Positions 31,911 to 42,213 of a stretch of 64,000 bases of DNA are shown here, in pieces. The position numbers and the translations under genes are program-made. Every line of letters begins with the position of its first letter. Position 1 is the stretch's first letter. The notes below the pieces were generated by a model, which saw nothing but the letters and a program-made list of their open reading frames with translations, did no database searches and was not told the DNA's origin. Location of the stretch: the NCBI GenBank assembly GCA_023376005.1, contig CM042176.1, positions 16,064,958-16,128,957 of the forward strand, written 5' to 3'. Origin of the DNA: Doryteuthis pealeii. Taxonomy: Eukaryota; Mollusca; Cephalopoda; Myopsida; Loliginidae.

Positions 31911-32608
31911 GGAATGTCACTTACTGGTAGTTGGTTGGGGGGCAAAGACCTCCACCTAAAGGGTAGAAGCATTGTTGCTGGCCTGAGAGGTAAGAGACTC
32001 AACTTTGCACTTTCCTGATTAAATACTCAGGACCCCTAGTGGTAGAAAACCTGTAGCAAAGGAAAATAACTCTTCCAGACGAAAGGAATGTCACTTACTA
32101 GTAGTTGGTTGGGGGGCAAAGACCTCCACCTAAAGGGTAGAGGCATTGTTGCTGGCCTGAGAGGTAAGAGACTCAAACTTTGCACTTTCCTGATTAAATA
32201 CTCAGGACCCCTAGTGGTAGAAAACCTGTAGCAAAAGAAAATAACTCTTCCAGACGAAAGGAATGTCACTTACTAGTAGTTGGTTGGGGGGCAAAGACCT
32301 CCACCTAAAGGGTAGAAGCAATGTTGCTGGCCTGAGAGGTAAGAGACAAACTTTGCGCTTTCCTGATTAAATACTCAGGACCCCTAGTGGTAGAAAACCT
32401 GTAGCAAAGGAAAATAACTCTTCCAGACGAAAGGAATGTCACTTACTAGTAGTTGGTTGGGGGGCAAAGACCTCCACCTAAAGGGTAGAGGCATTGTTGC
32501 TGGCCTGAGAGGTAAGAGACTCAAACTTTGCACTTTCCTGATTAAATACTCAGGACCCCTAGCGGTAGAAAACCTGTAGCAAAGGAAGATAACTCTTCCA
32601 GACGAAAC
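31911..32608. repeat. Tandem array, ~174-bp unit, four copies
   Basis: Units start at 31911, 32085, 32260 and 32433 (GGAATGTCACTTAC...), each with AGTTGGTTGGGGGGCAAAGA, GAGAGGTAAGAGAC, CCTGATTAAATACTCAGG (a hairpin) and AACTCTTCCAGACGAAA. Units differ at only a few bases. Open frames across it (minus strand) have the repeat period and are not genes. Confidence 0.82.
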
Positions 32609-32714
32609 AGGGACAGACAATTGCTACAATGGGTTTGCCATAAGCGCCTTGTTTTTAATGCTTCTCGTAATGCTTTTCATATTGATAGGTGTGTAAAAAC
32701 AGTGATGTCATTAT

Positions 32715-32860
32715 TTGTGTTAATTGTTATTCTGTGTTACTCTCACCCTTAGCCTGGATTGAACCAGCAGTCTGGAAATGACTGTTACAGATTGTTAACT
32801 ATTGGACAGTGGAACAGTCAAATACCCCCTCAGCTTAATGGACTCTTCCTGGCAGTAGTG
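32715..32860 (-). mobile_element. SINE family 3 fragment
   Basis: TTAATTGTTATTCTGTGTTA, AGCCTGGATTGAACCAGCAG and TCTGGAAATGACTGTTACAG match the inverse of the family 3 middle and box B. Confidence 0.5.
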
Positions 32861-33189
32861 GCAGTAATTATTTAAGCTGTTATAGTGGGTTCAGTGGGGA
32901 ACTAGTAACTGCATGGTTAGGCTGCAACATTTGAACTTATCAGTGTAATTCGTTTCCAAGAAAATATTGAAATGTATTAACAGTTAGCTTGAAATGGCGA
33001 GAGAAGAAAAAAAAGACACTGGGACGCATGGATATGATTTTTATGTGTCCTTTTAGATTTTTATGCGTCAGTGACGCAGGACACATACCTATCAGCATCT
33101 CTGTACCTACATAATCTTATCAAAACTTTGAAGGGAGGAGTGCATGAAAATGCTTGCCTAGGACACCAAATTATCTTGTTGAAAAATAG

Positions 33190-33345
33190 TAAAAAAAAAA
33201 AAAAAATTTGGTGTTTTGAGGCTGGGCTGGAACGAATTAATGGCATTTCAGTTTATTTCAATGGGGAAAATTGATTTGATATATGAAGAAATTGAGTTAC
33301 GAGTGAAACGAATTAGACTCTTAAGTCAAGGTACCCCTGTATTTA
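33190..33345. mobile_element. pogo-like MITE, right end
   Basis: GGGGAAAATTGATTTGATAT, GAAATTGAGTTACGAGTG and TTAAGTCAAGGTACCCCTG match the right half of the 8120 element. Preceded by an A-run. Confidence 0.6.
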
Positions 33346-33769
33346 CATTCCTATATGATGTTCTTACATTACTGCAGAATTAACGTAAGTTCATGGTGAC
33401 ATATTATGGACAGGCAGATATATTTACATGACAAGAAATTATTAATGTTAGCTTCAAGAAAAATTACAGAAATGTAACATTTGAACTTATCAATTTGAAT
33501 GAGATCTTCAAAAGTTTTATGCGACACTTTGTTTGTTCAACAGTCAAACTATTAAAAAAGGATTTTCCAGGTTGGGTCATTGCTTTTCTCAGATAGACAA
33601 GGAACACCTGAAGAAGGCTGGAGAAGGCTGGAGGATATGGCTGAAACATTGTGTTTTTACATACCACAATAAAGATGTGGGTATAAGGAGGGTGCAAAGT
33701 TATTAGATACTTTGCATACAAATAACTCTGACGAAGGTTAATAGACAAAACATTTAATATACACAGCAC

Positions 33770-34450
33770 ATGGATATGAAGATACAAAGTACATGGTAAA
33801 CAGAGTACATATAAAAAGGGGTACACAAATAAAGATAAAGACACATTCATGAATGATACAGATATACATATATGAGTACAGACATGAGACTAGGAATAGT
33901 CCATGCTGTGAGGACTTACAGTAATGTAAGGGGGGCGGAGCCCCAACGAGAGGGTTTAGATAAAATCTACCCCATGTGGCTCGTAGTTGCTGAAACAGGA
34001 AAAAGAGGACGAAAGGGTTTGAATCCGGCGCTTAAATACTATGGTGCCCTAGCGGGCACCAACGAACTAAAAGGGGCAGACAACTCCACCAGGCGAATAC
34101 AACTAACGCTACATGGGGTTATTTTCATATTTGCCTGGAGAGTTGTCTGCCCGTATAGTGTCGCTGGTTCCCACTAGGAGCCTGGTGTATTTAAGCGGCT
34201 GATTTGAACTTGTCTTCCTCTCTTTGCCTGCTGCTCGACCTACGAGATACAATGAGGTAGTCTTATGACTATCCCATTCTTGTTGGGGCTTCGGCCCTTA
34301 ACACTGGCTACTCACTGCTAGTAAGTCTCTTATACGATATATGACTATCCTTTAGTCATGTATCCGTAACTAGTTTTTATTTACATTTAGGTATCTCTTT
34401 GATACCTAAATATCTTGTATTTTACCATTCATGAATGTGTCCTTATCTCT
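33770..34450. mobile_element. Foldback element with GC-richer arms
   Basis: Inverted segments: GACACATTCATGAATG / CATTCATGAATGTGTC, GGGGCGGAGCCCCAACGAG / TTGTTGGGGCTTCGGCCC, and CGCTTAAATAC...GGGCAGACAACTCC with its inverse near 34130-34200. A related single arm is at 35480-35870. A CTGACGA...AAAAC motif in both (33731, 35489) may be a decayed hammerhead. An open frame at 33872-34177 is not coding. Confidence 0.5.
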
Positions 34451-34505
34451 ACTCTTGTATATGTATTATGTACCCTGTTAATTCTTGTGCTGATAATTAT
34501 ATATA

Positions 34506-35125
34506 CTAGCAAATATATGCACCCTCCGGGTGCAAGTATCTAAGTTTTAATGTAATAAAGTATTGTATTAAATTAGAAAGGCTAATAAAACTAAATAAGA
34601 ATGCAGATAAAATGATTGGAAACAGAGGGAGGTATAATAGAAAAATAGAACAACTGAAACTTACTCTTCAATCACTCTCGTCTTTCATTGTTATTTTTTC
34701 TAATTTAAGTATTTAGTTAAAAGAGGAAGTAAAGAATAAAATGACAGTTATCTTTTCTTGTTAATCGATTTCATTTAAGATTCATTGAAGAGATTTTTGC
34801 TTATATTCATTAAAATAAATTCAAACAGTTAAAAATCAATAATACTAGCACATATTAATAAAATCACATTTTAATATCAATATGCAAATTAGCCTTCCCG
34901 TTCACACAAAAACGCTATTTTGTTGTATATATAAATATAATTGCATGTTGCAAATATGTAGATATGGTTAACAGTATTAATGTACAACAATTTTATCAAT
35001 AATCGAGATTTAAATAAAATTAATATCGTGGAGAATGTGATGTCAATAACTAAGGAAATTGTGACTTGAGTAGTAATATAGTTTCGGTTACAGACAGAAA
35101 AACACACAATCTCCATTATAATAAG

Positions 35126-35126
<1 letters not shown>
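34506..35126 (-). mobile_element. Non-autonomous Helitron, subfamily A
   Basis: Complete copy between CTAG (34506) and TCTTATTATAATGG (35126), flanked by TA-rich DNA. Lies between two foldback-type repeats. Confidence 0.8.
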
Positions 35127-35177
<51 letters not shown>

Positions 35178-35479
35178 TTATATATGCTATATTGTATAAA
35201 AACATAATAAAACAGAATGTAATGAATTATGTGCTGTAATGTGTTTTAATATTCATTTTTATAAATATTTTTCTTTGACAAGTCACAGCTGATAATCTCA
35301 GACAGAAATTGTATTTATATTTTGCCCGGAATCTGAGATTTGGTTGTCCAGGTTATAACTCCAAGGTTCCTGTAGAAGAGATGTCTTTACAGGTGGGAAC
35401 ACATTATCAGAATGAAGATAATAATTGGGATAGGAAACTCAAAGGTTTTTAGTGAACCTGTAAAATTCCAAGTGATATA

Positions 35480-35870
35480 TACTTGAAGATAAAACTCTGA
35501 CAAGGGTTGATAGACAAAACATTTTATATACACAGCACAAGAATTAAACAGGGTACATAATACATAGAGGTGTACATAAACATACATACATGAGTAATAC
35601 AAAGTTACATGTAAAAAGATGAACATAAAAGCAACAGACATGAGACTAGGAATAGTCCATGCTGTATAAATCACTTACAGTAATGTAAGGGGGGGGGGCC
35701 GAGGCCCCAACGAGAAGGGGTAGACTGTGTCTAACCCATGTGTCTCGTAGGTTGAAAAAAAAAAAGAGAAAGAGACGTTCAAACCAGCCGCTTAAATATA
35801 ACAGGCCCCTAGCGGGAACCAGCAAACTAAACTGGCAGACAACTCTCCAGGCAAATACGAAAGTAACGCC
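35480..35870. mobile_element. Single arm related to the 33770 foldback element
   Basis: Shares CTGACAAGGGTTGATAGACA, CATGAGACTAGGAATAGTCC, GTAAGGGGGG...CCCCAACGAG and CCAGCCGCTTAAATA with 33730-34080. Confidence 0.5.
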
Positions 35871-36146
35871 ACAAACCTATTAACATATGCGTATCTGAAG
35901 CTCGCTTGAAACTCAAATTTTAGCTTGAAAATTTTAGCAGAAACTCAACCAAGTGACAACTTGTAACTCGGAAAACTCATATGTTGAGGCAATCATAAGA
36001 CAAGGTACCACTGTATATATATATATATATAAAAATGTTGTTCTGGTTCCAACGGGAGAAAATTCAATATTTTATAAAAAAAAGAAGGTCCGCAAAAATG
36101 TATTTGTTTTCAGAAAAATTTTTTTAATTCTTTTTGTTTTACATAT

Positions 36147-36185
36147 GCAACACGTGTTTCAGATCTTCTGGTATCTTCTTCAGGC
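36147..36185 (-). ncRNA. Hammerhead-like motif, short stem I
   Basis: Minus strand: core CTGAAGA, stem II AGAT/ATCT with no extra base, GAA, stem III ACA/TGT, U17 at 36149; stem I only two pairs. A noisy second copy is at about 36783-36822. Confidence 0.4.
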
Positions 36186-36400
36186 TTTGATTGATAATAT
36201 GAAAATGAATTTTACATGCATGTGTATATATATTATACATACACATGAGTATTTTCACCTCCTCTTCCTGTTTTTGTGGGAGTGGAATGGAATTTCATTT
36301 TTAACATTAGTTTTTAAACAGGTGTTTTTGTTTTTTTTGGGTGGTTTACTAATAAAGTCATTAGCTGAATTTTTAAAACTGTTTTTTACTTTTTTTATTT

Positions 36401-36500
36401 NNNNNNNNNNNNNNNNNNNNNNNNNNNNNNNNNNNNNNNNNNNNNNNNNNNNNNNNNNNNNNNNNNNNNNNNNNNNNNNNNNNNNNNNNNNNNNNNNNNN
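36401..36500. other. Assembly gap, 100 N
   Basis: Exactly 100 N. Sequence on both sides (35885-36400 and 36501-37020) is the same ~510-bp segment; the right copy has many single-base indels. Confidence 0.95.
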
Positions 36501-37529
36501 GCGGTATCTGAAAGGCCTCTCGCTTGAAACTTCAATTTTAGTCTTGAAAATTTTAGCAGAATCTAACTACAAGTGTAGCATTTGTTAACTGCGGAAAAAC
36601 TCATTATGTCTGAAGGCAATCAATAATTTACAAGGTACCACTGTATATATATTATATATATATAATGTTGTTCTGGTTCCAACGGGAGAAAATTCAATAT
36701 TTTATAAAAAAAAAGAAGGTCCGCAAAATGTATTTTGTTTTCAGAAATTTTTTTAATTCTTTTTGTTTTTACATATGCAACACGTGTTTTCAGATCTTCT
36801 GGTATCTCTCTTCAGGCTTGATGATAATAAATGAAAATGAATTTTTACATGCATGTGTATATATATAATACATACACATGAGTAATTCACGCTGCTCCCT
36901 CTCTTTCCTGTTTTTTGTGGGAGTGGAATGGAATAAATTCATTTTTAACATTAGTCTTTTAAACAGGTTTTTGTTTTGGGTGTTTACTCTTAATAAAGTA
37001 TTAGCTTCGAATTTTAAATCTGATTTTTATAACTTTTTTTATTTTTAATCTGAAAATGTAAAAACAAAAAGAATTAAAAAATTTTTTTCTGAAAACAAAA
37101 TACATTTTGCGGACCTTCCTTTTTTTTATAAATATATATATACTGTATATATATATTATTATACTAAAGCTGAGATTATCAACTTTCATTTCCTAAAGGA
37201 TTTTTTTCTATTCTATGTTATGGATACAATATTTATACTTAGATATTCCTTGGTTTTAGGACTACTCATTGTTTGAAAAAAAAATCAGTTTAATTGGTTT
37301 TAATTAGCCGTAATTAGCAATTAAGTCAACAACAGACCAATCCCTGTCTAACAGTATACACGATTCTCTTCTTCCCCTCTATATGCCAGTTAAGAGGAGT
37401 GGTAGAGCTCATAGAATGTAATAGTTTTAAAATCAGCACTCAAACCCCCTCCTAACACCTCCTAACTCTCGGTAGATTCGCCCCTCTCTTTCTCCAGACC
37501 ACAGAGAATAAATTTTGTATCTTTTTACG

Positions 37530-37588
37530 GCATGATTTCAATTTTAGTTGAGCGTAAAATTTATGCTCAACTAAAATTGAAATCATGC
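37530..37588. repeat. Perfect 24-bp hairpin
   Basis: Positions 37530-37553 and 37565-37588 are exact inverse complements (GCATGATTTCAATTTTAG...), with an 11-nt loop. It lies in AT-rich DNA with no neighbouring repeat recognised. Confidence 0.7.
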
Positions 37589-37849
37589 TTTAAAATAGAT
37601 TTTTTTAATTACTTTAATTATTAATTTATAGAGTCAAATTCGGAATACAATGTCTGGTTTTAATATGATTATTAAACTTACTTTAAAAAAATATTTCATG
37701 TTGGGGAGTAAAAAAAATAGTTACATATTTAAATATTATGGCAATATCAAATGAGCAAAACATTGACTACCACCCCACCGTTTAAGTGAAAGTTTTTCTT
37801 CGGGCTTAAAAGTTTGTTTAATTAACTAAACAAACTAACTGACTTCTGA

Positions 37850-38410
37850 TTTAGGTCGGTAAATTTAAAACGGAAAGTTTTTGCTGGTAACCAATGACAG
37901 TTTAACTGCAGTCTATGAATTTAACATTTTGCGAATTTGGTTTACGGTTTTAGGGGATTAAGGTTTGTTTTTTAATTACGTATTGCTTAAAAAAAAAAAC
38001 AACAAAAAACACAAATTACTATACATTTAATGTTGAAAATATTTTTTAAACTAAGTTTAATTGAAATTATACATTGCAATACTAACACAACAACTGTCTG
38101 AATAATAGATTTCAATAATTAATTTCAATGGTTAATTAAATGTATAGTAATTTGGGTTTTTTTGTTGTTTATTTTTTTTAAAAGCAATACATAATAAAAA
38201 CAACCTTAATCCCCCTAAAACCGTAACCCAATTTGCAAAATGTTAATTCATAGAATGTAGGGCTGACTTCTGATTTAGGTTGGAAAATTAAAACGGAAAT
38301 TTTTTTGCTGGTACCCAATGACAGTTTTAACTACAGTCTATGAATTAACATTTTGCGAATTGGGTTGCAGTTTTAAGGGGATTAAGTTGTTTTTTAATTA
38401 CGTATGGCTT
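37850..38410. repeat. Inverted and duplicated repeat
   Basis: A segment (TTCTGATTTAGGTCGG, CCAATGACAGTTTAACTGCA, TTTTAGGGGATTAAGG) occurs at 37853-37990, inverted at 38165-38255, and direct again at 38268-38410. The first two form a foldback of about 335 bp. Confidence 0.55.
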
Positions 38411-38479
38411 TAAAAAATAAACTCTGTCTTTAGTCTTTTTATTTATGCAGAAAATAGTATCAATCAAATATAATACCAT

Positions 38480-39010
38480 TCCGATATTACAGCCTGAATA
38501 ATACAAATAATTGTAATCTTTGCGGAGTTCCGTCTGGCCTCCTTGCCTCAAAAACTGCTTGCCGGTGACTGCTGAAAAAAACCACAAAAAAAACAAAAAC
38601 ACCAGCTACGATTGAAGTCCGTACGGAAGCGGCGTGAAAAAATAAAACAATTAGGTTTAGGGATTTTGGATTGGGGTTGGGGTTTAGGTTTAGTTTAATA
38701 GAAAATAAATAAATAATTTGGGCTCTGTTTTTTCTGTATACAGGGTGACCCAGAAAAAATAGAACTTTGTAATAAAACAGTTAATTTTAACTAGGGGGGT
38801 TTAGGGTTAGGGTTGGGTTTTCAGTGGAAAATGCCCTAAGTTGGTTCTTTTTTTTTTTTTTTTTTCAAGGATACCGCTTCGCATACAGACTTCAATCATA
38901 GCTGGTGTTGTTTTCCACCAGTCAGCAGCTAGCAGTTTTTGAGGCAGCAAGCCAGGATGGAACTCCGCAAAGATTACCATTATTTGTATTATTCAGACTA
39001 TTGTCCTCAT
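38480..39010. mobile_element. Foldback element, GCCTCAAAAACTGCT arms
   Basis: Left arm 38500-38640 (GTAATCTTTGCGGAGTTCCG, CTTGCCTCAAAAACTGCTTG, CCGGTGACTGCTG) and right arm 38870-38990 as inverse. Between them is a MITE-like AACAGAGCCCAAATTATTTA / GGGTGACCCAGAAAAAA segment and a T-run. The arms are related to 46548-47040. Confidence 0.5.
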
Positions 39011-39340
39011 CTTGATTGTTATCTGTACAAAGTTTCGGCGGATGTGCCCTCCGGCCTTCTTCAGGTATTTCTTGTCGGATTCGGGAACCTTCTTGTAATT
39101 GGGAGCCATCATGGAACTTTGAACCCAACCCTTTATTAGGTCCACGGGGGTATCCTGTTCTCATTCCACTAACCATAGCTGGGGTACAGGTGTTAAGCTG
39201 TGTTAATTATTATTCTATGTTACTGCTGCCCCTGACCAGGATTAAACCTGTAGTCTAGAGATAACTGGCATTTAGAACTGTCTTAATCTAACTCCTTTAT
39301 CTACTAGGATATGTGTTCAATTGGACAATCCAGTGTGAAT
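38940..39340 (-). mobile_element. tRNA-derived SINE, family 3, near full length
   Basis: Inverse orientation; head (inverse of CATATCCTAGTAGATAAAGG) at 39300-39325, box B near 39235, hammerhead-like tail 39025-39072 (CTGAAGAAGGCCGGAGGGCA...CGCCGAAAC), and the AATAGTCTGAATAATACAAA end joined to a foldback arm. Confidence 0.64.
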
Positions 39341-39439
39341 TTTTTCAATTGCAAAAGTTACAATTTATTTTGTAAAAACGGATTTTAAGTAGCCTCTTGG
39401 CAGGCATCTTGATCGAAATTGACGAAAAAAACATGTTAA

Positions 39440-39595
39440 ATATATCAAAAATAAATTATATGTGTAATATCATTTTGCTTTTTTACTGATGCTCATTATG
39501 TTATTACTTTTCGACTTAGACAAAAATTTGACATTAAATAATCAATTTAATAAATTTTAGTTCGTTTTTAAAATGAAAAGCAGATGATATTTTGG
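39440..39595 (+). repeat. TTTTCGACTTAGACAAAAAT family
   Basis: AAATATATCAAAAATAAATT to AAAATGAAAAGCAGATGA. Confidence 0.58.
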
Positions 39596-39667
39596 CAGAT
39601 CCTACTCTTTTCCCTAATCATCTAGCTAGAGCTTAATGGGTGACCCAACAGTTCACGTTTTGTCTAG

Positions 39668-39696
<29 letters not shown>

Positions 39697-39700
<4 letters not shown>

Positions 39701-40000
39701 ATCCACAGACACTGTGTTTCGACATTTCAAACTCATCATTGTGGCTAGACACAACAACTACCTCTGACCTGGCTTTTCATCAGCCCGTTCTATTAACCTC
39801 TTGGCCATTGACAGCTGTCATTTAAGGAGCGGTGTTTAAACTATTTAATACATACATTTGTTTATATTTTTTTTTTTTTACAATCACCAGAGAGATCCAG
39901 TCTGTAAACAGACGATCATTGCTTTATGCTGGTGGTGAAAGCTAATTTAATTTGCCCCTAGAGAGCTCTACCAGATTTTGGGAGCATATAATAAGTCATC
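39697..40000 (-). mobile_element. Retrozyme/Penelope-terminal-repeat-like unit
   Basis: One complete unit plus the start of a second: AGTCATCCACA occurs at 39698 and 39988, both beside TA microsatellites. A hammerhead-like motif lies at the first. No coding. The ~290-bp period resembles the 273-bp array at 44165 without sequence identity. Confidence 0.45.
39703..39744 (-). ncRNA. Hammerhead-like motif, C3 changed
   Basis: Minus strand: stem I CCACA/TGTGG (five pairs), ATGATGA in place of CTGATGA, GAAAC present, stem III ACA/TGT with loop CAG, cleavage base C in GTC. Stem II pairs poorly. The C3-to-A change should abolish cleavage. The GTCATCCACA flank recurs at 39988, so it starts a ~290-bp unit. 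Confidence 0.55.
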
Positions 40001-40282
40001 CACAATATATATATGTGTGTGTGTGTGTGAGATAAAGCTTAAAAAGATAAGTATTATTACTTATATTTACTTACTATATTTACTTACTGGAGGTGTGGGA
40101 GAATAGTAAATTGTTATTATCAATTGGGAGACTAAGTTCAAAACTGAAGCTGTTTACATTCATTTATATATTCTAAAGAAAGGCATTGAACTTTATCTCC
40201 TTAATAGATATCTTAAGAAAAGAAAAATTTGTTGCGAGCTCCATGTACCAATTTCTGGGCAAAGTAGGAATCAAAGAAGAAA

Positions 40283-40870
40283 TAGTCTGAATAATCCAAA
40301 TAATACTAATAATCCAAATAATCCAAATTATCAAGCCTCATCTCAAAAATTCAGAGAAATAGTATCTTAACAATAAATATGAGAACAATAGTCCGAATAA
40401 TCCAAATAATCCAAATTTTCAAGCCCACTCAAAAATTCAGAGAAATAGTATCTTAACAACAAAGATGTGGACAATAGTCCGAATAATCCAAATAATCCAA
40501 ATTATCAAGCCTCATCTCAAAAATTCAGAGAAATAGTATCTTAACTATAAAGATGAGAACGATAGTCCGAATAATCCAAATAATCCAAATTATCAAGCTT
40601 CATCTCAAAAATTCAGAGAAATAGTATCTTAACAATAAATATGAGGACAATAGTCCGAATAATCCAAAATAATCCAAATTTTCAAGCCTCCACTCAAAAA
40701 TTCAGAGAAATAGTATCTTAACTATAAAGATGAGAACGATAGTCCGAATAATCCAAATAATCCAAATTATCAAGCCTCATCACAAAAATTCAGAGAAATA
40801 GTACTTAACAATAAAGATGAGGAAAATAGTCTGAAATAATCCAAATAATACAAATTATCAAGCCTCATCA
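40283..40870. repeat. Minisatellite, ~88-bp unit, about seven copies, from SINE family 3 tail
   Basis: Unit: AATAGTCCGAATAATCCAAA, TAATCCAAATTATCAAGCCT, CAAAAATTCAGAGAAATAGT, ATCTTAACAATAAAGATGAG. The AACAATAAAGATGAGGACAA / TAGTCTGAATAATACAAATA part is the 3' end of SINE family 3 (3318-3350, 38990-39020). Confidence 0.75.
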
Positions 40871-40902
40871 ATGATGATGTCGGTATCGGTGTTGTGGACT
40901 CA

Positions 40903-41412
40903 TCTTCTTCTTCTTCTTCTTTCTTCTTCTTCTTCTACTTTGTATCCATAATTCCTTCTTCTTCTTCTTCTTCTTCTACTTTTGTATCCATAATTTCCTT
41001 CTTCTTCTTCTTCTCTCTTTTGTAATCCTTCTTCTTCTTCTTCTTCTTCTTCTTCTCTTCTCTTCTTCTCTTCTTCTTCTTCTTTGTATCCATAATTCCT
41101 TCTTCTTCTTCTTCTTCTTCTTTGTATCCATAATTTCTTCTTCTTCTTCTTCTTCTATCCATGAATTCCTTCTTCTTCTTCTTCTTCTTCTCTTTGTATC
41201 CATAATTCCTTCTTCTTCTTCTTCTTCTAACTTTGTATCCATAATTCCTTCTTCTTCTTCTACTTTTGTATCATAATTCCTTCTTCTTCTTTCTACTTTG
41301 TATCCATAATTCCTTCTTCTTCTTCTACTTTGTATCCATAATTCCTTCTTCTTCTTCTAACTTTGTATCCATAATTTCCTTTCTTCTTCTTCTTCTTCTC
41401 TTCTTCTTCTTC
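40903..41412. repeat. (CTT)n array with interspersed TTTGTATCCATAATTCC
   Basis: About 510 bp of CTT runs broken about ten times by ACTTTGTATCCATAATTCC, giving a higher-order unit near 35-45 bp. The minus strand reads as Lys/Glu/Arg-rich frames, which are artefacts. Confidence 0.82.
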
Positions 41413-41424
41413 TACCTCACAGCA

Positions 41425-41660
41425 AAGACAATGCCATAATAACTAACTATATAAAAGCAAAAAAGATAAGACACAACAGAATAGCAAGTGTAGAATGTGT
41501 GGAGAAACAGTCAATCACACAATAAGCGAATGCATTAACTAGCACAAAGAAAGTACAAGACTAAACGCGACTGGATGGGAAAGGGGATCCACTGGGAATT
41601 GTGCAAAAAATTCAATTTTTACCATTCCTAAAATGTACAAGAGAGGAGCTCCGGCAGATG
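41425..41660 (+). pseudogene. R2-like LINE C-terminal fragment, broken copy
   Basis: Same segment as 41845-42190 (DNAIITNYIKAK, CVE...VNH, WELCKK-like) but with stops and indels. Forms an imperfect tandem duplicate with it. Begins right after the CTT array. Confidence 0.55.
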
Positions 41661-41829
41661 GACCAAAGACCAAGGAAACTTATGACTATACACAAAACAT
41701 TACACCCGAAAGACGACATAGACTGACTATATGTGCCAAGAAAAGAAGGGAGAAGGGGTCTCACCAACATTACATCAGAAGATATGGATATGGCTAAGAA
41801 GAGGAAACCTCAAGTGAGAAACTGAATAG

Positions 41830-42213
41830 CTTATAATCACAGCACAAGACAATGCCATAATAACTAACTATATAAAAGCAAAAATAGATAAGACACAGCA
41901 GAATAGCAAGTGCAGAAAGTGTGGTGACAGAGATGAAATGGTCAATCATATAATAAGCGAATGCAACAGCAAACTAGCACGAAGAGACTACAAGACTAGG
42001 CACGACTTGGTGGGAAAGGTAATCCACTGGGAATTGTACAAGAAATTAAATTTTTACCATACATCTATATGGCATATGCACAAACCTGAACCTATCCTGG
42101 AGAATGAGACGCATAAAATTCTCTGGGACTTTGAAGTACAAATGGATCACCTAATCCTGGCCATATATATTTCACCCTTGAAAACAAAGATAAGTACAGG
42201 ACTTGTTACTTAA
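41830..42213 (+). pseudogene. R2-like LINE C-terminal fragment with CCHC knuckle
   Basis: Translates to DNAIITNYIKAKIDKTQQNS, then CRKCGDRDEMVNHIISEC (C-x2-C-x8..-H-x4-C), KTRHDLVGKVIHWELYKKL and ILWDFEVQMDHLILA. This order (zinc knuckle then WDF-x2-QTDHLI) is typical of an abundant invertebrate non-LTR retrotransposon C-terminus. The expected continuation (ARRPDLI...) is missing; about 650 bp of other sequence follows and the nuclease part resumes near 42860. Confidence 0.68.

Larger units (their letters stand above)
35885..37020. repeat. Duplicated ~510-bp segment around the gap, with inverted third piece
   Basis: Both copies run from a pogo-like MITE end (AAGGTACCACTGTATATATA) through TGTTGTTCTGGTTCCAACGG, a CACGTGTTTCAGATCTTCTG hammerhead-like motif and a TTTAAACAGG end. 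A short inverted copy follows at 37040-37125. Differences between copies are mostly 1-base indels. Confidence 0.7.

Noticed and set aside
31911..32608. CRISPR array
   Set aside because: Units are contiguous 174-bp tandem repeats with no unique spacers, in a eukaryotic genome.
31718..32620. Minus-strand frames with repeated Leu/Pro-rich peptide
   Set aside because: Repeats of the 174-bp unit without a start context, splice sites or protein similarity.
33872..34177. 101-codon open frame
   Set aside because: Lies in the arm of a foldback element and overlaps palindromic sequence.
38795..38825. Telomere-like GTTTAGGGTTAGGG
   Set aside because: Short, and part of a MITE-like block repeated at 9785, 15310 and 59815; not an interstitial telomere.
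39774..39800. Minus-strand CTGATGA near 39775
   Set aside because: No GAAA box or helix follows at the required distance.
40935..41242. Lys/Arg/Glu-rich open frames on the minus strand
   Set aside because: Translation of the (CTT)n array; no non-repeat protein sequence.
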